NCBI GenBank assembly: GCA_965205785.1
Contig: OZ242188.1
Location: 744,001-808,000 of the forward strand
Direction: 5' to 3'
Source: BJGV01 sp965205785
GTDB taxonomy: Bacteria > Pseudomonadota > Gammaproteobacteria > Burkholderiales > Nitrosomonadaceae
DNA length: 64,000 nt
Of this stretch, positions 18,570 through 26,948 are shown piece after piece. Under the pieces are notes generated by a model. It saw only the letters and a list, made by a program, of their open reading frames with translations, was not told where the DNA came from and ran no database searches. The number at the start of each line of letters is the position of its first letter. Position 1 is the stretch's first letter. A program made the translations under genes and the position numbers.

Positions 18570-19805
18570 ATGACTTCTACAGACTTTTACCCTGCTAAAA
18601 AAATCAGTACATTTTACCCGCCACAACGTACCCTGATGGGACCGGGTCCATCAGATACACATCCACGAGTATTATCTGCCATGGCCCGCCCAACTTTAGG
18701 ACATCTAGATCCAGTTTTTACCGACATGATGGAAGAATTAAAAAGCCTGCTTCGATATTCTTTCCAAACTGCAAATCTAATGACCTTTCCAGTTTCCGGA
18801 CCCGGTTCAGTAGGAATGGAAATGTGTTTCGTTAATATGGTAAGCCCTGGAGACAAAGTTATTGTCTGTCGTAACGGTGTATTTGGCTCACGTATGATTG
18901 AAAATGTAGAGCGCTGTGGTGGTATTGCAGTCGTAGTAGATAATAAGTGGGGAGAACCGGTTGATCCGCAAAAAGTGGAAGATACTCTGAAACAAAATCC
19001 GGATACAAAAATTGTTGCCTTTGTTCATGCTGAGACATCTACCGGCGCTCTTTCAGATGCAAAGACACTTTGCGAAATTGCCCGCCGCTATAACTGTCTA
19101 ACCATTGTTGATACAGTTACTTCTTTAGGTGGTTCCCCATTGAAAGTTGATGAATGGAAAATAGATGCAATCTATTCTGGTAGCCAGAAGTGCTTATCAT
19201 GTCCACCCGGCCTATCTCCTGTAAGCTTTTCTGAACGCGTTATAGAACTTGTTAAGAACCGCAAAACGAAAGTACAGAGCTGGTTTATGGATTTAAATTT
19301 GGTGCTTGGCTACTGGGGTGAAACACGAACTTATCACCACACAGCACCAACCAATGCACTCTACGCGTTGTATGAATCCTTGGTTATACTTTATGAAGAA
19401 GGACTAGAACATTCCTGGGCTCGTCATCAGCGTAATCATGAGGCATTGAAAGCGGGATTAGAAACCTTCGGTACTAAGTACTTGGTTGATGAAAAATACC
19501 GCCTGCCACAATTAAACTCTGTATATGTACCTGATGGTGTAGATGAAAAAGAAGTACGCCGCAGATTGCTTGTTGAATATAATCTTGAGATTGGTGCAGG
19601 ACTTGGTGATTTTGCTGGAAAAATCTGGCGCTTTGGCTTAATGGGCTATTCAAGCAAAATAGACAATGTAATGCTATGTTTGAATGCGTTAGAAACGGTT
19701 TTCTCCGATATGGGTAAGAAAGTTGATATTGGCTCGGCACAGGCTGCGGCACATAAGGTATATGAAGCGAATCCATTAAATGCCGTACCAGTAAAAACAA
19801 CCTGA
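18570..19805 (+). CDS. class V aminotransferase, serine/alanine-glyoxylate aminotransferase type
   Basis: A PLP enzyme of fold type I. It has 411 residues, opens with the family signature LMGPGPSDTHPRVL near residue 22 and has the PLP lysine at K207 (SGSQKCLSCPPGL). The aspartate of IVDTVTSLGG near 180 contacts the pyridine nitrogen. Members transfer an amino group from serine or alanine to glyoxylate, giving glycine. With the glycolate oxidase at the left end of the window, it would complete a glycolate-to-glycine salvage route (inference). The exact amino donor cannot be told from sequence by eye. It appears monocistronic, with a 156-bp upstream gap and a hairpin downstream. Confidence 0.88.
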   Translation: MTSTDFYPAKKISTFYPPQRTLMGPGPSDTHPRVLSAMARPTLGHLDPVFTDMMEELKSLLRYSFQTANLMTFPVSGPGSVGMEMCFVNMVSPGDKVIVCRNGVFGSRMIENVERCGGIAVVVDNKWGEPVDPQKVEDTLKQNPDTKIVAFVHAETSTGALSDAKTLCEIARRYNCLTIVDTVTSLGGSPLKVDEWKIDAIYSGSQKCLSCPPGLSPVSFSERVIELVKNRKTKVQSWFMDLNLVLGYWGETRTYHHTAPTNALYALYESLVILYEEGLEHSWARHQRNHEALKAGLETFGTKYLVDEKYRLPQLNSVYVPDGVDEKEVRRRLLVEYNLEIGAGLGDFAGKIWRFGLMGYSSKIDNVMLCLNALETVFSDMGKKVDIGSAQAAAHKVYEANPLNAVPVKTT

Positions 19806-19833
19806 ACTTAGACTGATCTGCTTAACAACTTAT

Positions 19834-19868
19834 ATTGGGTGGGATAATTCATAATTATCCCACCCAAT
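19834..19868. terminator. hairpin between two convergent genes
   Basis: A 16-bp perfect inverted repeat, ATTGGGTGGGATAATT (19834-19849) and its complement (19853-19868), closes a CAT loop between the aminotransferase gene and metF. No clear T-run follows on either strand, so it may be a weak bidirectional terminator or a 3'-end stabilising hairpin. Confidence 0.65.
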
Positions 19869-19918
19869 GAATATGTACAGCTCTAATAAATTTGAAACTA
19901 TATTGCCACAACTATTAT

Positions 19919-20797
19919 TTATAGAGGCTGTATTTGTAGTCCCAGTCTTTGCCAAATAGTAGTAGTCAAATTTGGTGAATTCATCGTATAAAAATGCAAT
20001 CCTGGTGCGCCAGCATCAAGTAACTGACTACATAAATCAGTTACAACATCTAGCCCATATGCTCTAATTGACGCGCTATCATCACCATACCCCTCCATCT
20101 TTTTTCTAAGCCAGCGTGGAATTTCTGCACCACATGCATCTGAAAATCGCGCTAACTGGGTGAATCTATTGATTGGCATGATACCCGGTACTATAGGAAT
20201 TTTTATGTTTGCAACTTCACAGGCATTTACAAATCTAAAATATGCATCTGCACTATAAAAATATTGGGTAATAGCGGAATCAGCTCCTGCTTCTACTTTA
20301 CGTTTGAAATTTTGCAAATCGTCCTGAGCAGATTTTGCCTGAGGATGATATTCTGGATAAGCAGCTACTTCAATATGAAAAACATTACCAAATTCTCTAC
20401 GAATAAACTCTACTAATTCTGCGGCATAACGAAACTCTCCTGGTTGAGCCATCCCTGAAGGAAGATCCCCGCGTAATGCAACTAAATAACTAATGCCGTT
20501 ATTCAAATACTTTTGAAGTAGAAAACGAATATTTTCACTAGTTGAGCCAATACAAGAAAGATGAGGAGCAGCTTCAGCATATCCCTCAGCCTGAATCTCC
20601 AGAACTGTTTCATACGTACGGTCTTGAGTAGAGCCCCCTGCACCAAAAGTTACAGAGAAAAACTTTGGACTAAATTGCGCTAGTTGTTGACGCGTAGTAC
20701 GCAATCTCTCCACACCTTCTGGCGTTTGTGGTGGAAAAAACTCAAAACTAAAAGTACGTGTGAGTTGTTTTTGCGATTCCATTTTTGCTATACCCAT
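19919..20797 (-). CDS. metF: 5,10-methylenetetrahydrofolate reductase
   Basis: A FAD flavoprotein that makes 5-methyl-THF for methionine synthesis. It has 292 residues, a TIM barrel with the expected N-terminal FEFFPPQTPEG motif near 18, VTFGAGGS near 50, LRGDLP near 108 and a QYFYSADAYFRF segment near 180. It follows ahcY by 70 bases on the same strand, so the SAH riboswitch ahead of ahcY probably governs it too. Two possible starts (ATG at 20797 or 20782) both lack a strong Shine-Dalgarno site. Confidence 0.95.
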   Translation of the reverse strand: MGIAKMESQKQLTRTFSFEFFPPQTPEGVERLRTTRQQLAQFSPKFFSVTFGAGGSTQDRTYETVLEIQAEGYAEAAPHLSCIGSTSENIRFLLQKYLNNGISYLVALRGDLPSGMAQPGEFRYAAELVEFIRREFGNVFHIEVAAYPEYHPQAKSAQDDLQNFKRKVEAGADSAITQYFYSADAYFRFVNACEVANIKIPIVPGIMPINRFTQLARFSDACGAEIPRWLRKKMEGYGDDSASIRAYGLDVVTDLCSQLLDAGAPGLHFYTMNSPNLTTTIWQRLGLQIQPL

Positions 20798-20867
20798 GAA
20801 TATGAGAAATACAGGGAAAGCAGGATATCAGCATTAGCTTATCCCTATACTTCTACACTACGAGGCA

Positions 20868-22301
20868 TTAATACCGATACATATCCGGTTTGTATGGCCC
20901 GTTCTTATCCATGTTTAGGTACTTAGCCTGCTCATCGGTTAATTCAGTGAGATTAACGCCTAACTTCTTAATGTGTAAGCGTGCAACTTTCTCATCCAAC
21001 TGTTTTGGTAATACGTAAACACTGTTTTGGTAATTCTCTCCATTTCTCCATAGCTCTATTTGAGCTAATACCTGGTTGGCAAATGAACTAGACATTACAA
21101 ATGATGGATGACCTGTAGCACAACCCAGATTTACCAAGCGCCCTTGTGCTAACACGATGATCCGGCGACCTGTTGGAAAAATTACATGATCTACCTGTGG
21201 TTTGATGTTTTCCCACTGGTATTTCTGAACGGAAGCAATATCTATCTCTGAATCAAAATGACCAATATTGCAAACGATGGCCTGATCTTTCATTTTCAGC
21301 ATATGATCGTGAGCGATGACACGCAAGTTACCAGTTGCTGTAACAAAAATGTCAGCCTGATCACAAGCCTCATCCATGGTAACAACACGGTAACCTTCCA
21401 TCGTTGCCTGAAGAGCGCAAATTGGGTCTATCTCAGTAACCCATACAGTTGCCCCTAATCCACGCAAGGATTGAGCACAACCCTTACCCACGTCGCCAAA
21501 ACCACACACCAAAGCAATTTTACCTGCAACCATTACATCGGTTGCACGCTTGATCCCATCCACCAATGACTCGCGGCAACCGTACAAATTATCAAACTTT
21601 GATTTTGTAACTGAGTCATTCACATTGAAAGCAGGGAACGGTAGTTCGCCGTTATTTTGCATTTCGTACAAACGATGAACTCCAGTAGTAGTTTCTTCCG
21701 TTACCCCACGGATATTAGCCAATATGTTGGAATACCATCCTGGCTGAGCATCCAGTCGTTTTTTGATTGCTGCAAATAATGCCTGCTCCTCTTCGTTACC
21801 AGGATTAGCAATAACTGATGGGTCTTTTTCCGCCTTACTTCCAAGGATAATCAGAAGTGTCGCATCACCACCATCATCAAGAATCATGTTAGGAGTACTC
21901 ATTTTTCCGTCGCCAGACCAATTGAATATCTCGTGAGCATACTCCCAATATTCATCTAATGATTCGCCCTTAAAGGCAAATACTGGTACACCTTCGACCG
22001 CAACTGCTGCTGCAGCATGATCCTGAGTTGAATAAATATTGCATGAAGCCCAGCGCACTTCTGCGCCTAGCTCGACCAGAGTTTCTATTAATACTGCAGT
22101 CTGGATAGTCATGTGAAGAGAACCTGCAATACGGGCTCCCTCTAAGGGCTTTTGCCCTGCGTATTCTTCACGTAGTCCCATCAAACCAGGCATTTCATTT
22201 TCAGCAATGGCGATTTCCTTGCGACCCCATCCTGCAAGGGATATATCAGCAACTTTATATTCGGTAGTTTTGGTGCTATTAGGATTAAGCACTGCGTTCA
22301 T
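20868..22301 (-). CDS. ahcY: S-adenosylhomocysteine hydrolase
   Basis: This NAD-dependent enzyme splits S-adenosylhomocysteine into adenosine and homocysteine, removing the product inhibitor of methyltransferases. It has 477 residues, the long bacterial type with an insert in the catalytic domain. Visible parts are the opening DISLAGWGRKEI, the NAD site GFGDVGKGCAQSL near 265, the KSKFDNLYGCRESL segment and the C-terminal LHIKKLGVNLTELT...PDMYRY, in which the last Lys/Tyr residues bind the neighbour's NAD. AGGAGA lies seven bases before the ATG. A SAH riboswitch occupies the leader, giving induction by its own substrate. metF follows. Confidence 0.97.
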   Translation of the reverse strand: MNAVLNPNSTKTTEYKVADISLAGWGRKEIAIAENEMPGLMGLREEYAGQKPLEGARIAGSLHMTIQTAVLIETLVELGAEVRWASCNIYSTQDHAAAAVAVEGVPVFAFKGESLDEYWEYAHEIFNWSGDGKMSTPNMILDDGGDATLLIILGSKAEKDPSVIANPGNEEEQALFAAIKKRLDAQPGWYSNILANIRGVTEETTTGVHRLYEMQNNGELPFPAFNVNDSVTKSKFDNLYGCRESLVDGIKRATDVMVAGKIALVCGFGDVGKGCAQSLRGLGATVWVTEIDPICALQATMEGYRVVTMDEACDQADIFVTATGNLRVIAHDHMLKMKDQAIVCNIGHFDSEIDIASVQKYQWENIKPQVDHVIFPTGRRIIVLAQGRLVNLGCATGHPSFVMSSSFANQVLAQIELWRNGENYQNSVYVLPKQLDEKVARLHIKKLGVNLTELTDEQAKYLNMDKNGPYKPDMYRY

Positions 22302-22320
22302 GGAACAATCTCCTAAAATG

Positions 22321-22394
22321 AACGAGCGCCGTTGTAACAGTGCCCTTACATACCAAGCCTCGAGGGATCATACCCACTGCAGCGCTCCTCGGCG
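22321..22394 (-). promoter_or_regulatory. SAH riboswitch in the ahcY leader
   Basis: On the minus strand the leader reads GCCGAGGAGCGCTGC, then about 20 bases, CTCGAGGCTTGG, a variable hairpin and finally AACGGCGCTC. GAGCGC near the 5' end pairs with GCGCTC at the 3' end, and the CCGAG/CTCG segments can form the pseudoknot. This is the known layout of the SAH riboswitch class (Rfam RF01057), common before ahcY and metF in betaproteobacteria. Ligand binding is expected to turn the genes on. The ahcY ribosome binding site begins about seven bases after the element, so control may act on translation as well as on transcription (inference). Confidence 0.92.
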
Positions 22395-22439
22395 TAAGGG
22401 GAAAACTAATATGAGTTTAAATGCCAGACTTACTATCTT

Positions 22440-23621
22440 TTATGCTTCTACCGTACTCTTAATGCCAGCATCAGCACTAAGTTGTGCGGCTTTATCGGTA
22501 GTCTCCCAGGTAAATTCTGGCTCATCCCGCCCGAAATGACCATAAGCAGCAGTTCTAAGGTAAATCGGACGCAATAAATTAAGCGAGTGAATAATCGCAC
22601 GTGGTCGCAAATCAAAGTTTCGCTCAATTAACTTTGCAATTTTATCGTCAGAAATTTTACCGGTACCAAAAGTCTCAACCATCAAAGAAACCGGATGCGC
22701 CACACCAATCGCATATGCTATCTGTACTTCACACCTGCTTGCAATTCCAGCTGCAACAATATTTTTAGCCACATAACGTCCGGCGTATGCTGCTGAACGG
22801 TCTACCTTGGAAGGGTCCTTGCCAGAAAAAGCACCTCCTCCATGATGTGCTGCACCACCATAAGTATCCACAATAATTTTACGTCCGGTTAATCCACAAT
22901 CGCCCATTGGTCCGCCAACCACAAAACGTCCTGTAGGATTGACAAGATAGCGAGTATTACTATCCAACATATCTTTTGGAATGACTGGTTTAATAATTTC
23001 CTCAACTACAGCTTCAGTTAAATCTGCGTGAGAAATTTCAGGGTTATGCTGTGTAGAAATTACAACGGTTTCAACGCTTTGTGGCTTCCCATTTTTGTAA
23101 TTAACTGACACCTGCGATTTAGCATCTGGGCGCAACCATGTCAGGCGCCCACTCTTTCTCAGCTCTGCTTGCCTCTCCACCAGTCTATGCGCATAGTGAA
23201 TTGGCATTGGCATTAATTGAGGTGTCTCATTACAGGCATACCCGAACATCAATCCCTGGTCACCTGCGCCCTGATCTAATTCTTGTTCTTTGGTACGATT
23301 AACTCCTTGAGCAATGTCGGGCGACTGCTTATTAAAAGCTGTTAGTACCGAACAAGTACTAGCATCAAAGCCAATATCTGAACTAGTATAACCGATGTGT
23401 TTGAGAGTTTCACGGGCAATTACATTGTAATCTACTGAAGCATTGGTGGTAATCTCTCCTGACATAACTATTAAACCAGTACTACATAACGTTTCGCAGG
23501 CTACCCGTGCATTAATGTCATGGGTTAAAATTGCATCTAGGACCGCATCGGAAATCTGATCCGACACTTTGTCCGGATGACCTTCAGATACAGATTCCGA
23601 AGTAAATAGATATTCGCTCAT
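22440..23621 (-). CDS. metK: S-adenosylmethionine synthetase
   Basis: It makes SAM from methionine and ATP. It has 393 residues. Visible signatures are the ATP-binding GHPDK at 14-18, the DQGLMFGYA hexapeptide region near 120 and the phosphate-binding GGGAFSGKDPSKVDRSAAY near 265. It lies upstream of the riboswitch and ahcY on the same strand, with 138 bases between; the riboswitch is downstream of metK and so should not control it. It is divergent from dapF (116 bp). No SAM riboswitch was seen in its own leader. Confidence 0.97.
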   Translation of the reverse strand: MSEYLFTSESVSEGHPDKVSDQISDAVLDAILTHDINARVACETLCSTGLIVMSGEITTNASVDYNVIARETLKHIGYTSSDIGFDASTCSVLTAFNKQSPDIAQGVNRTKEQELDQGAGDQGLMFGYACNETPQLMPMPIHYAHRLVERQAELRKSGRLTWLRPDAKSQVSVNYKNGKPQSVETVVISTQHNPEISHADLTEAVVEEIIKPVIPKDMLDSNTRYLVNPTGRFVVGGPMGDCGLTGRKIIVDTYGGAAHHGGGAFSGKDPSKVDRSAAYAGRYVAKNIVAAGIASRCEVQIAYAIGVAHPVSLMVETFGTGKISDDKIAKLIERNFDLRPRAIIHSLNLLRPIYLRTAAYGHFGRDEPEFTWETTDKAAQLSADAGIKSTVEA

Positions 23622-23737
23622 ATTGTTTTTTAGTTAGTTATAATCGTAAAGTACTCTACAGGGTACCAGATTATGCCTATTTATAGAAGTTGCAAGAAAT
23701 TAACTGATACTTTTCCTGATGATACTTAGTTTAACTA

Positions 23738-24565
23738 ATGAAATATAAATTCACCAAAATGCATGGTTTAGGTAATGACTTTGTCCTCATTGATTGTATA
23801 AATCAGTCTGTACAACTTAGTCAGGAACAATTACGTTATCTTGCGAATCGCCGTCTTGGTATAGGCTGTGATCAGATTCTGTTAGTAGAAAAAGCTAAAA
23901 GTAATGCTGACTTCCGATACCGTATTTTTAATTCTGATGGTAGTGAAGTAGAACAATGCGGCAATGGAGCGCGTTGTTTTGTGCGCTATGTGTATGACCA
24001 AGGAATGACTCAAAAGAAAGAAATTCGTGTAGAAACGCTTGGCGGGATCATTGTTCCTAAGCTAGAAACAAATGGAGAGGTAACTGTGAATATGGGCGTC
24101 CCTAAATTTGAGCCACAAGAAATTCCCTTTGTCGCTGAAAAACGTATGCTTACTTATTTACTAGATATTGGTGAAAAGCAAATAGAATTTAGTATTCTTT
24201 CAATGGGCAACCCACACGCAGTGCAAATTGTTGAAGATATCAATCAATCACCAATATTAGTTGAGGGCACCTTAATTGAGAATCACCCACGCTTTCCTCA
24301 ACATGTAAACGCCGGATACATGCAAGTAGTAAACCGTAAACATATTAATCTAAGAGTATACGAACGAGGTGTTGGTGAAACCCTCTCTTGCGGCACTGGT
24401 GCATGTGCTGCTGTAGTAGCGGGAATTACCCGTGGACTACTGGATTCAGCTGTTAAGGTAAGCACTATTGGAGGCAATTTGAACATTTTCTGGGAAGAAG
24501 AAAATAACCCCGTCTGGATGACAGGGTCTGCCATTTCTGTATTTGATGGAGAAATTGAACTATAA
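23738..24565 (+). CDS. dapF: diaminopimelate epimerase
   Basis: It interconverts LL- and meso-diaminopimelate for lysine and peptidoglycan synthesis. It has 275 residues. The two catalytic thiols are visible at C74 (CGNGARC) and C218 (LSCGTGACAA), each in its conserved loop, and the N-terminal KMHGLGNDFVL motif is complete. No cofactor is needed. It heads dapF-DUF484-xerC, a cluster widespread in proteobacteria. The next gene starts 19 bases after the stop. Confidence 0.97.
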   Translation: MKYKFTKMHGLGNDFVLIDCINQSVQLSQEQLRYLANRRLGIGCDQILLVEKAKSNADFRYRIFNSDGSEVEQCGNGARCFVRYVYDQGMTQKKEIRVETLGGIIVPKLETNGEVTVNMGVPKFEPQEIPFVAEKRMLTYLLDIGEKQIEFSILSMGNPHAVQIVEDINQSPILVEGTLIENHPRFPQHVNAGYMQVVNRKHINLRVYERGVGETLSCGTGACAAVVAGITRGLLDSAVKVSTIGGNLNIFWEEENNPVWMTGSAISVFDGEIEL

Positions 24566-24584
24566 ACTTAGCCAAGGGGAAAAT

Positions 24585-25256
24585 ATGAAATTCGGTTCAG
24601 AAGAAGTGGCTCAATACCTTAAGCAACACCCACAATTCTTTGATGAGTATGCTGACATGTTAGCTGAAATTTATGTTCCACATCCTCATGGCGGCAGAGC
24701 TATACCTATCAGCGAACGACAAATTGTCACTTTACGAGATAAAAACCACATTCTGCAGGACAAATTACGTAAATTAGTTAATTTTGGTGAAGAAAATGAT
24801 GTTATTAGCGAGAAAATGCATCGTTTATCTATCATGTTTCTTACCTTCACTCACATCAATGATTTCCTGAATGAACTTAATTCAATCTTGCGCGATAATT
24901 TCTCGGTACCCCATGTAGCGCTACGATTATGGAATATAAACTGTGATAGTCTAGAGATGTCTAAATTTATTTGTACTAATACAGAAACTCATACAATTAC
25001 TAACAGACTACTTCATCCATACTGTGGTCCACAGTTGACCGATGAAATCAAGAATTGGTTTGGTGAAAGTGTAGCCCATTTGCGTTCTTTCTCAATGATC
25101 CCCCTGAGAACCAGACAAACTATTGGTCTCTTGGTCCTGGCAAGTGAAGAACCTCAGCGATTCTACCCAGAAATGGGAACACTCTACCTGCAACGACTAG
25201 GAGATCTCGTAAGCACGGCTATTTCACGATATAGTGAAACTGGATGTAACAAATAA
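24585..25256 (+). CDS. DUF484 family GAF-like protein
   Basis: A 223-residue member of the DUF484 family, which sits between dapF and xerC in many proteobacteria. The N-terminal helix-rich part carries the typical VAQYLKQHPQFFDEYADML and RQIVTLRDKN patterns; the rest resembles a GAF-type domain (FSVPHVALRLW, MIPLRTRQTIGLLVLAS). AAGGGGA at 24574-24580, four bases before the ATG, sets the start; a longer frame from 24543 would overlap dapF. Function is not known. Its fixed position suggests some link with XerC or cell-wall synthesis (inference). Confidence 0.88.
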   Translation: MKFGSEEVAQYLKQHPQFFDEYADMLAEIYVPHPHGGRAIPISERQIVTLRDKNHILQDKLRKLVNFGEENDVISEKMHRLSIMFLTFTHINDFLNELNSILRDNFSVPHVALRLWNINCDSLEMSKFICTNTETHTITNRLLHPYCGPQLTDEIKNWFGESVAHLRSFSMIPLRTRQTIGLLVLASEEPQRFYPEMGTLYLQRLGDLVSTAISRYSETGCNK

Positions 25257-25292
25257 AAGATTCAAAACTATATTGAAAAATTGAAGATAAAT

Positions 25293-26192
25293 ATGATTTC
25301 AGAGAATAATCCATCCTCACTGGTTGACGCTTATATCTTCCATCTTACAAATGAACGAAGATTGTCGCCATTAACTTGTGAAAATTATTCGCGTGACATT
25401 ACTGCACTATTAAAACTCGCTACAAAAACTCCCCTTAACCAGCTAAGGATCCATCACATTCGCCGTTTTGTAGCTCAACTTCATAGTAAAGGGCTCTCTG
25501 GGAGAAGCCTGGCAAGAATGCTATCAGCATGGCGTGGCCTCTATAATTACCTGGCGCGTGACCATGGCTACACTCATAACCCTTGCGCAGGCTTGCGCGC
25601 ACCAAAGTCTACAAAATCGCTACCCCATGTTTTATCCCCTGACGAAGCTGCAAAACTCCTAGAATTTAATGCTAATGATTTAATAACATTACGGGACAAG
25701 GCAATGTTTGAGTTGTTCTATTCTTCAGGCCTACGTTTAACCGAGCTCATTAACCTTACACCTGAGGATTTAAATTTTACTGAAAGTACCGTACTTGTTC
25801 ATGGAAAAGGCGATAAAAAGCGTGTCGTCCCAATTGGCCGTCAGGCTATTCAAGCATTAAGAGAGTGGATGAGGCAACGTGAAACATTAATCAAGCCCGG
25901 GGAAAATGCACTGTTTCTCTCACGGAATGGTAGAGGTATCAGTTCACGATCAGTTAGTCAGCGCCTGAAAATGAGGGCGTTGCAACAAGGTATCAGCCTA
26001 AATGTGCATCCCCATGTACTGAGACATTCATTTGCTTCTCATTTGCTACAGTCTAGTGCGGACCTACGTGCAGTACAGGAAATGCTAGGGCACGCAAATA
26101 TCAGTACTACGCAGACTTACACCCATCTTGATTTCCAGCATTTAGCAAAAGTCTATGATGCTGCTCATCCAAGAGCAAAGAAGAAAGTCTGA
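25293..26192 (+). CDS. xerC: tyrosine recombinase XerC
   Basis: A site-specific recombinase that with XerD resolves chromosome dimers at dif. It has 299 residues from the ATG at 25293; a TTG at 25281 is a less likely start. The N-terminal SAM-like core-binding domain covers about 8-95. Catalytic residues are all visible: R148 (SGLRLTEL), K172 (HGKGDKK), H241-x-x-R244 (HVLRHS), H267 (LGHANI) and the nucleophile Y276 (TYTHLD). It is the last gene of the dapF cluster. I saw no dif site in the window. Confidence 0.95.
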   Translation: MISENNPSSLVDAYIFHLTNERRLSPLTCENYSRDITALLKLATKTPLNQLRIHHIRRFVAQLHSKGLSGRSLARMLSAWRGLYNYLARDHGYTHNPCAGLRAPKSTKSLPHVLSPDEAAKLLEFNANDLITLRDKAMFELFYSSGLRLTELINLTPEDLNFTESTVLVHGKGDKKRVVPIGRQAIQALREWMRQRETLIKPGENALFLSRNGRGISSRSVSQRLKMRALQQGISLNVHPHVLRHSFASHLLQSSADLRAVQEMLGHANISTTQTYTHLDFQHLAKVYDAAHPRAKKKV

Positions 26193-26227
26193 AGCCGGTA
26201 GAAATACTTTTCTCGGTAAATTGGCGC

Positions 26228-26233
26228 TATAAT
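26228..26233 (+). promoter_or_regulatory. possible -10 element for hslV
   Basis: A perfect TATAAT hexamer lies 39 bases before the hslV ATG in the 79-bp gap after xerC. No good -35 hexamer is present at the normal spacing, and I saw no heat-shock type promoter, so the call is tentative. Confidence 0.35.
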
Positions 26234-26271
26234 TCAATGTTTACTCGAACTCAATACAATGGATCAACTTC

Positions 26272-26790
26272 ATGACGACCATACTCTCAGCACGACGAGG
26301 CTCACAAGTTGCACTTGGCGGTGATGGCCAGGTAACACTGGGCGCTGTAGTAGGCAAGGCCAGCGCCTGCAAAATTCGCAGGCTTTATCATGAGAAGATT
26401 CTTGCGGGGTTTGCTGGCGGCACAGCTGATGCCTTTACTTTATTCGAACGCTTTGAAGGCAAACTAGAGAAACATCAGGGCCACCTTATGCGCTCTGCAG
26501 TAGAGCTGGCAAAAGACTGGCGTACCGACCGTGTTTTGCGTCGTTTAGAAGCAATGCTCGTCGTAGCTGATAAAGAAACCACTCTTATCATCACTGGAGC
26601 GGGTGATGTACTTGAACCTGAACTAGGGCTTGCTGCAATTGGCAGTGGTGGCACCTATGCACATTCGGCCGCTCGCGCACTTCTCGAAAATACAGATCTT
26701 GAAGCTCTGGAAATTGTCAAGAAATCACTCTCTATCGCTGGAGATCTATGTATTTATACTAACCAGAACCATAGTATTGAAGTCCTGTAA
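26272..26790 (+). CDS. hslV: HslV peptidase of the HslUV protease
   Basis: A proteasome-related threonine peptidase that degrades unfolded and regulatory proteins with HslU. It has 172 residues. The catalytic threonine T2 follows Met1 (MTTILSARR), and GGDGQVTLG, HQGHL and AVELAKDWRTDR match the family closely. The C-terminus ends YTNQNHSIEVL. hslU follows after 158 bases, a larger gap than usual, so hslU may also have its own promoter. Confidence 0.97.
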   Translation: MTTILSARRGSQVALGGDGQVTLGAVVGKASACKIRRLYHEKILAGFAGGTADAFTLFERFEGKLEKHQGHLMRSAVELAKDWRTDRVLRRLEAMLVVADKETTLIITGAGDVLEPELGLAAIGSGGTYAHSAARALLENTDLEALEIVKKSLSIAGDLCIYTNQNHSIEVL

Positions 26791-26948
26791 TAATATGGAA
26801 CCAGACCAGATGGTAACTAAAAAAACTTAAAGGAAGTCTTTCTTATTAAACAAATAGTAAAGAAATTTAGTGCTGACAATTCTATTTTTCCGATGAATCA
26901 CACCTATTTTCATATATTTATTACACTTTTCTACAAACACTAGAACCT

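Noticed and set aside
22207..22539. Plus-strand open frame of 110 codons across the metK-ahcY gap
   Set aside because: It is antisense to both genes and runs over the SAH riboswitch; its codons do not look like a protein gene.
25293..26192. Tyrosine recombinase as a prophage or island integrase
   Set aside because: It has XerC motifs and the conserved dapF-DUF484-xerC position; no attachment repeats or phage genes are nearby.
26791..26948. Heat-shock promoter between hslV and hslU
   Set aside because: I could not find a convincing sigma-32 type -35/-10 pair in this gap.
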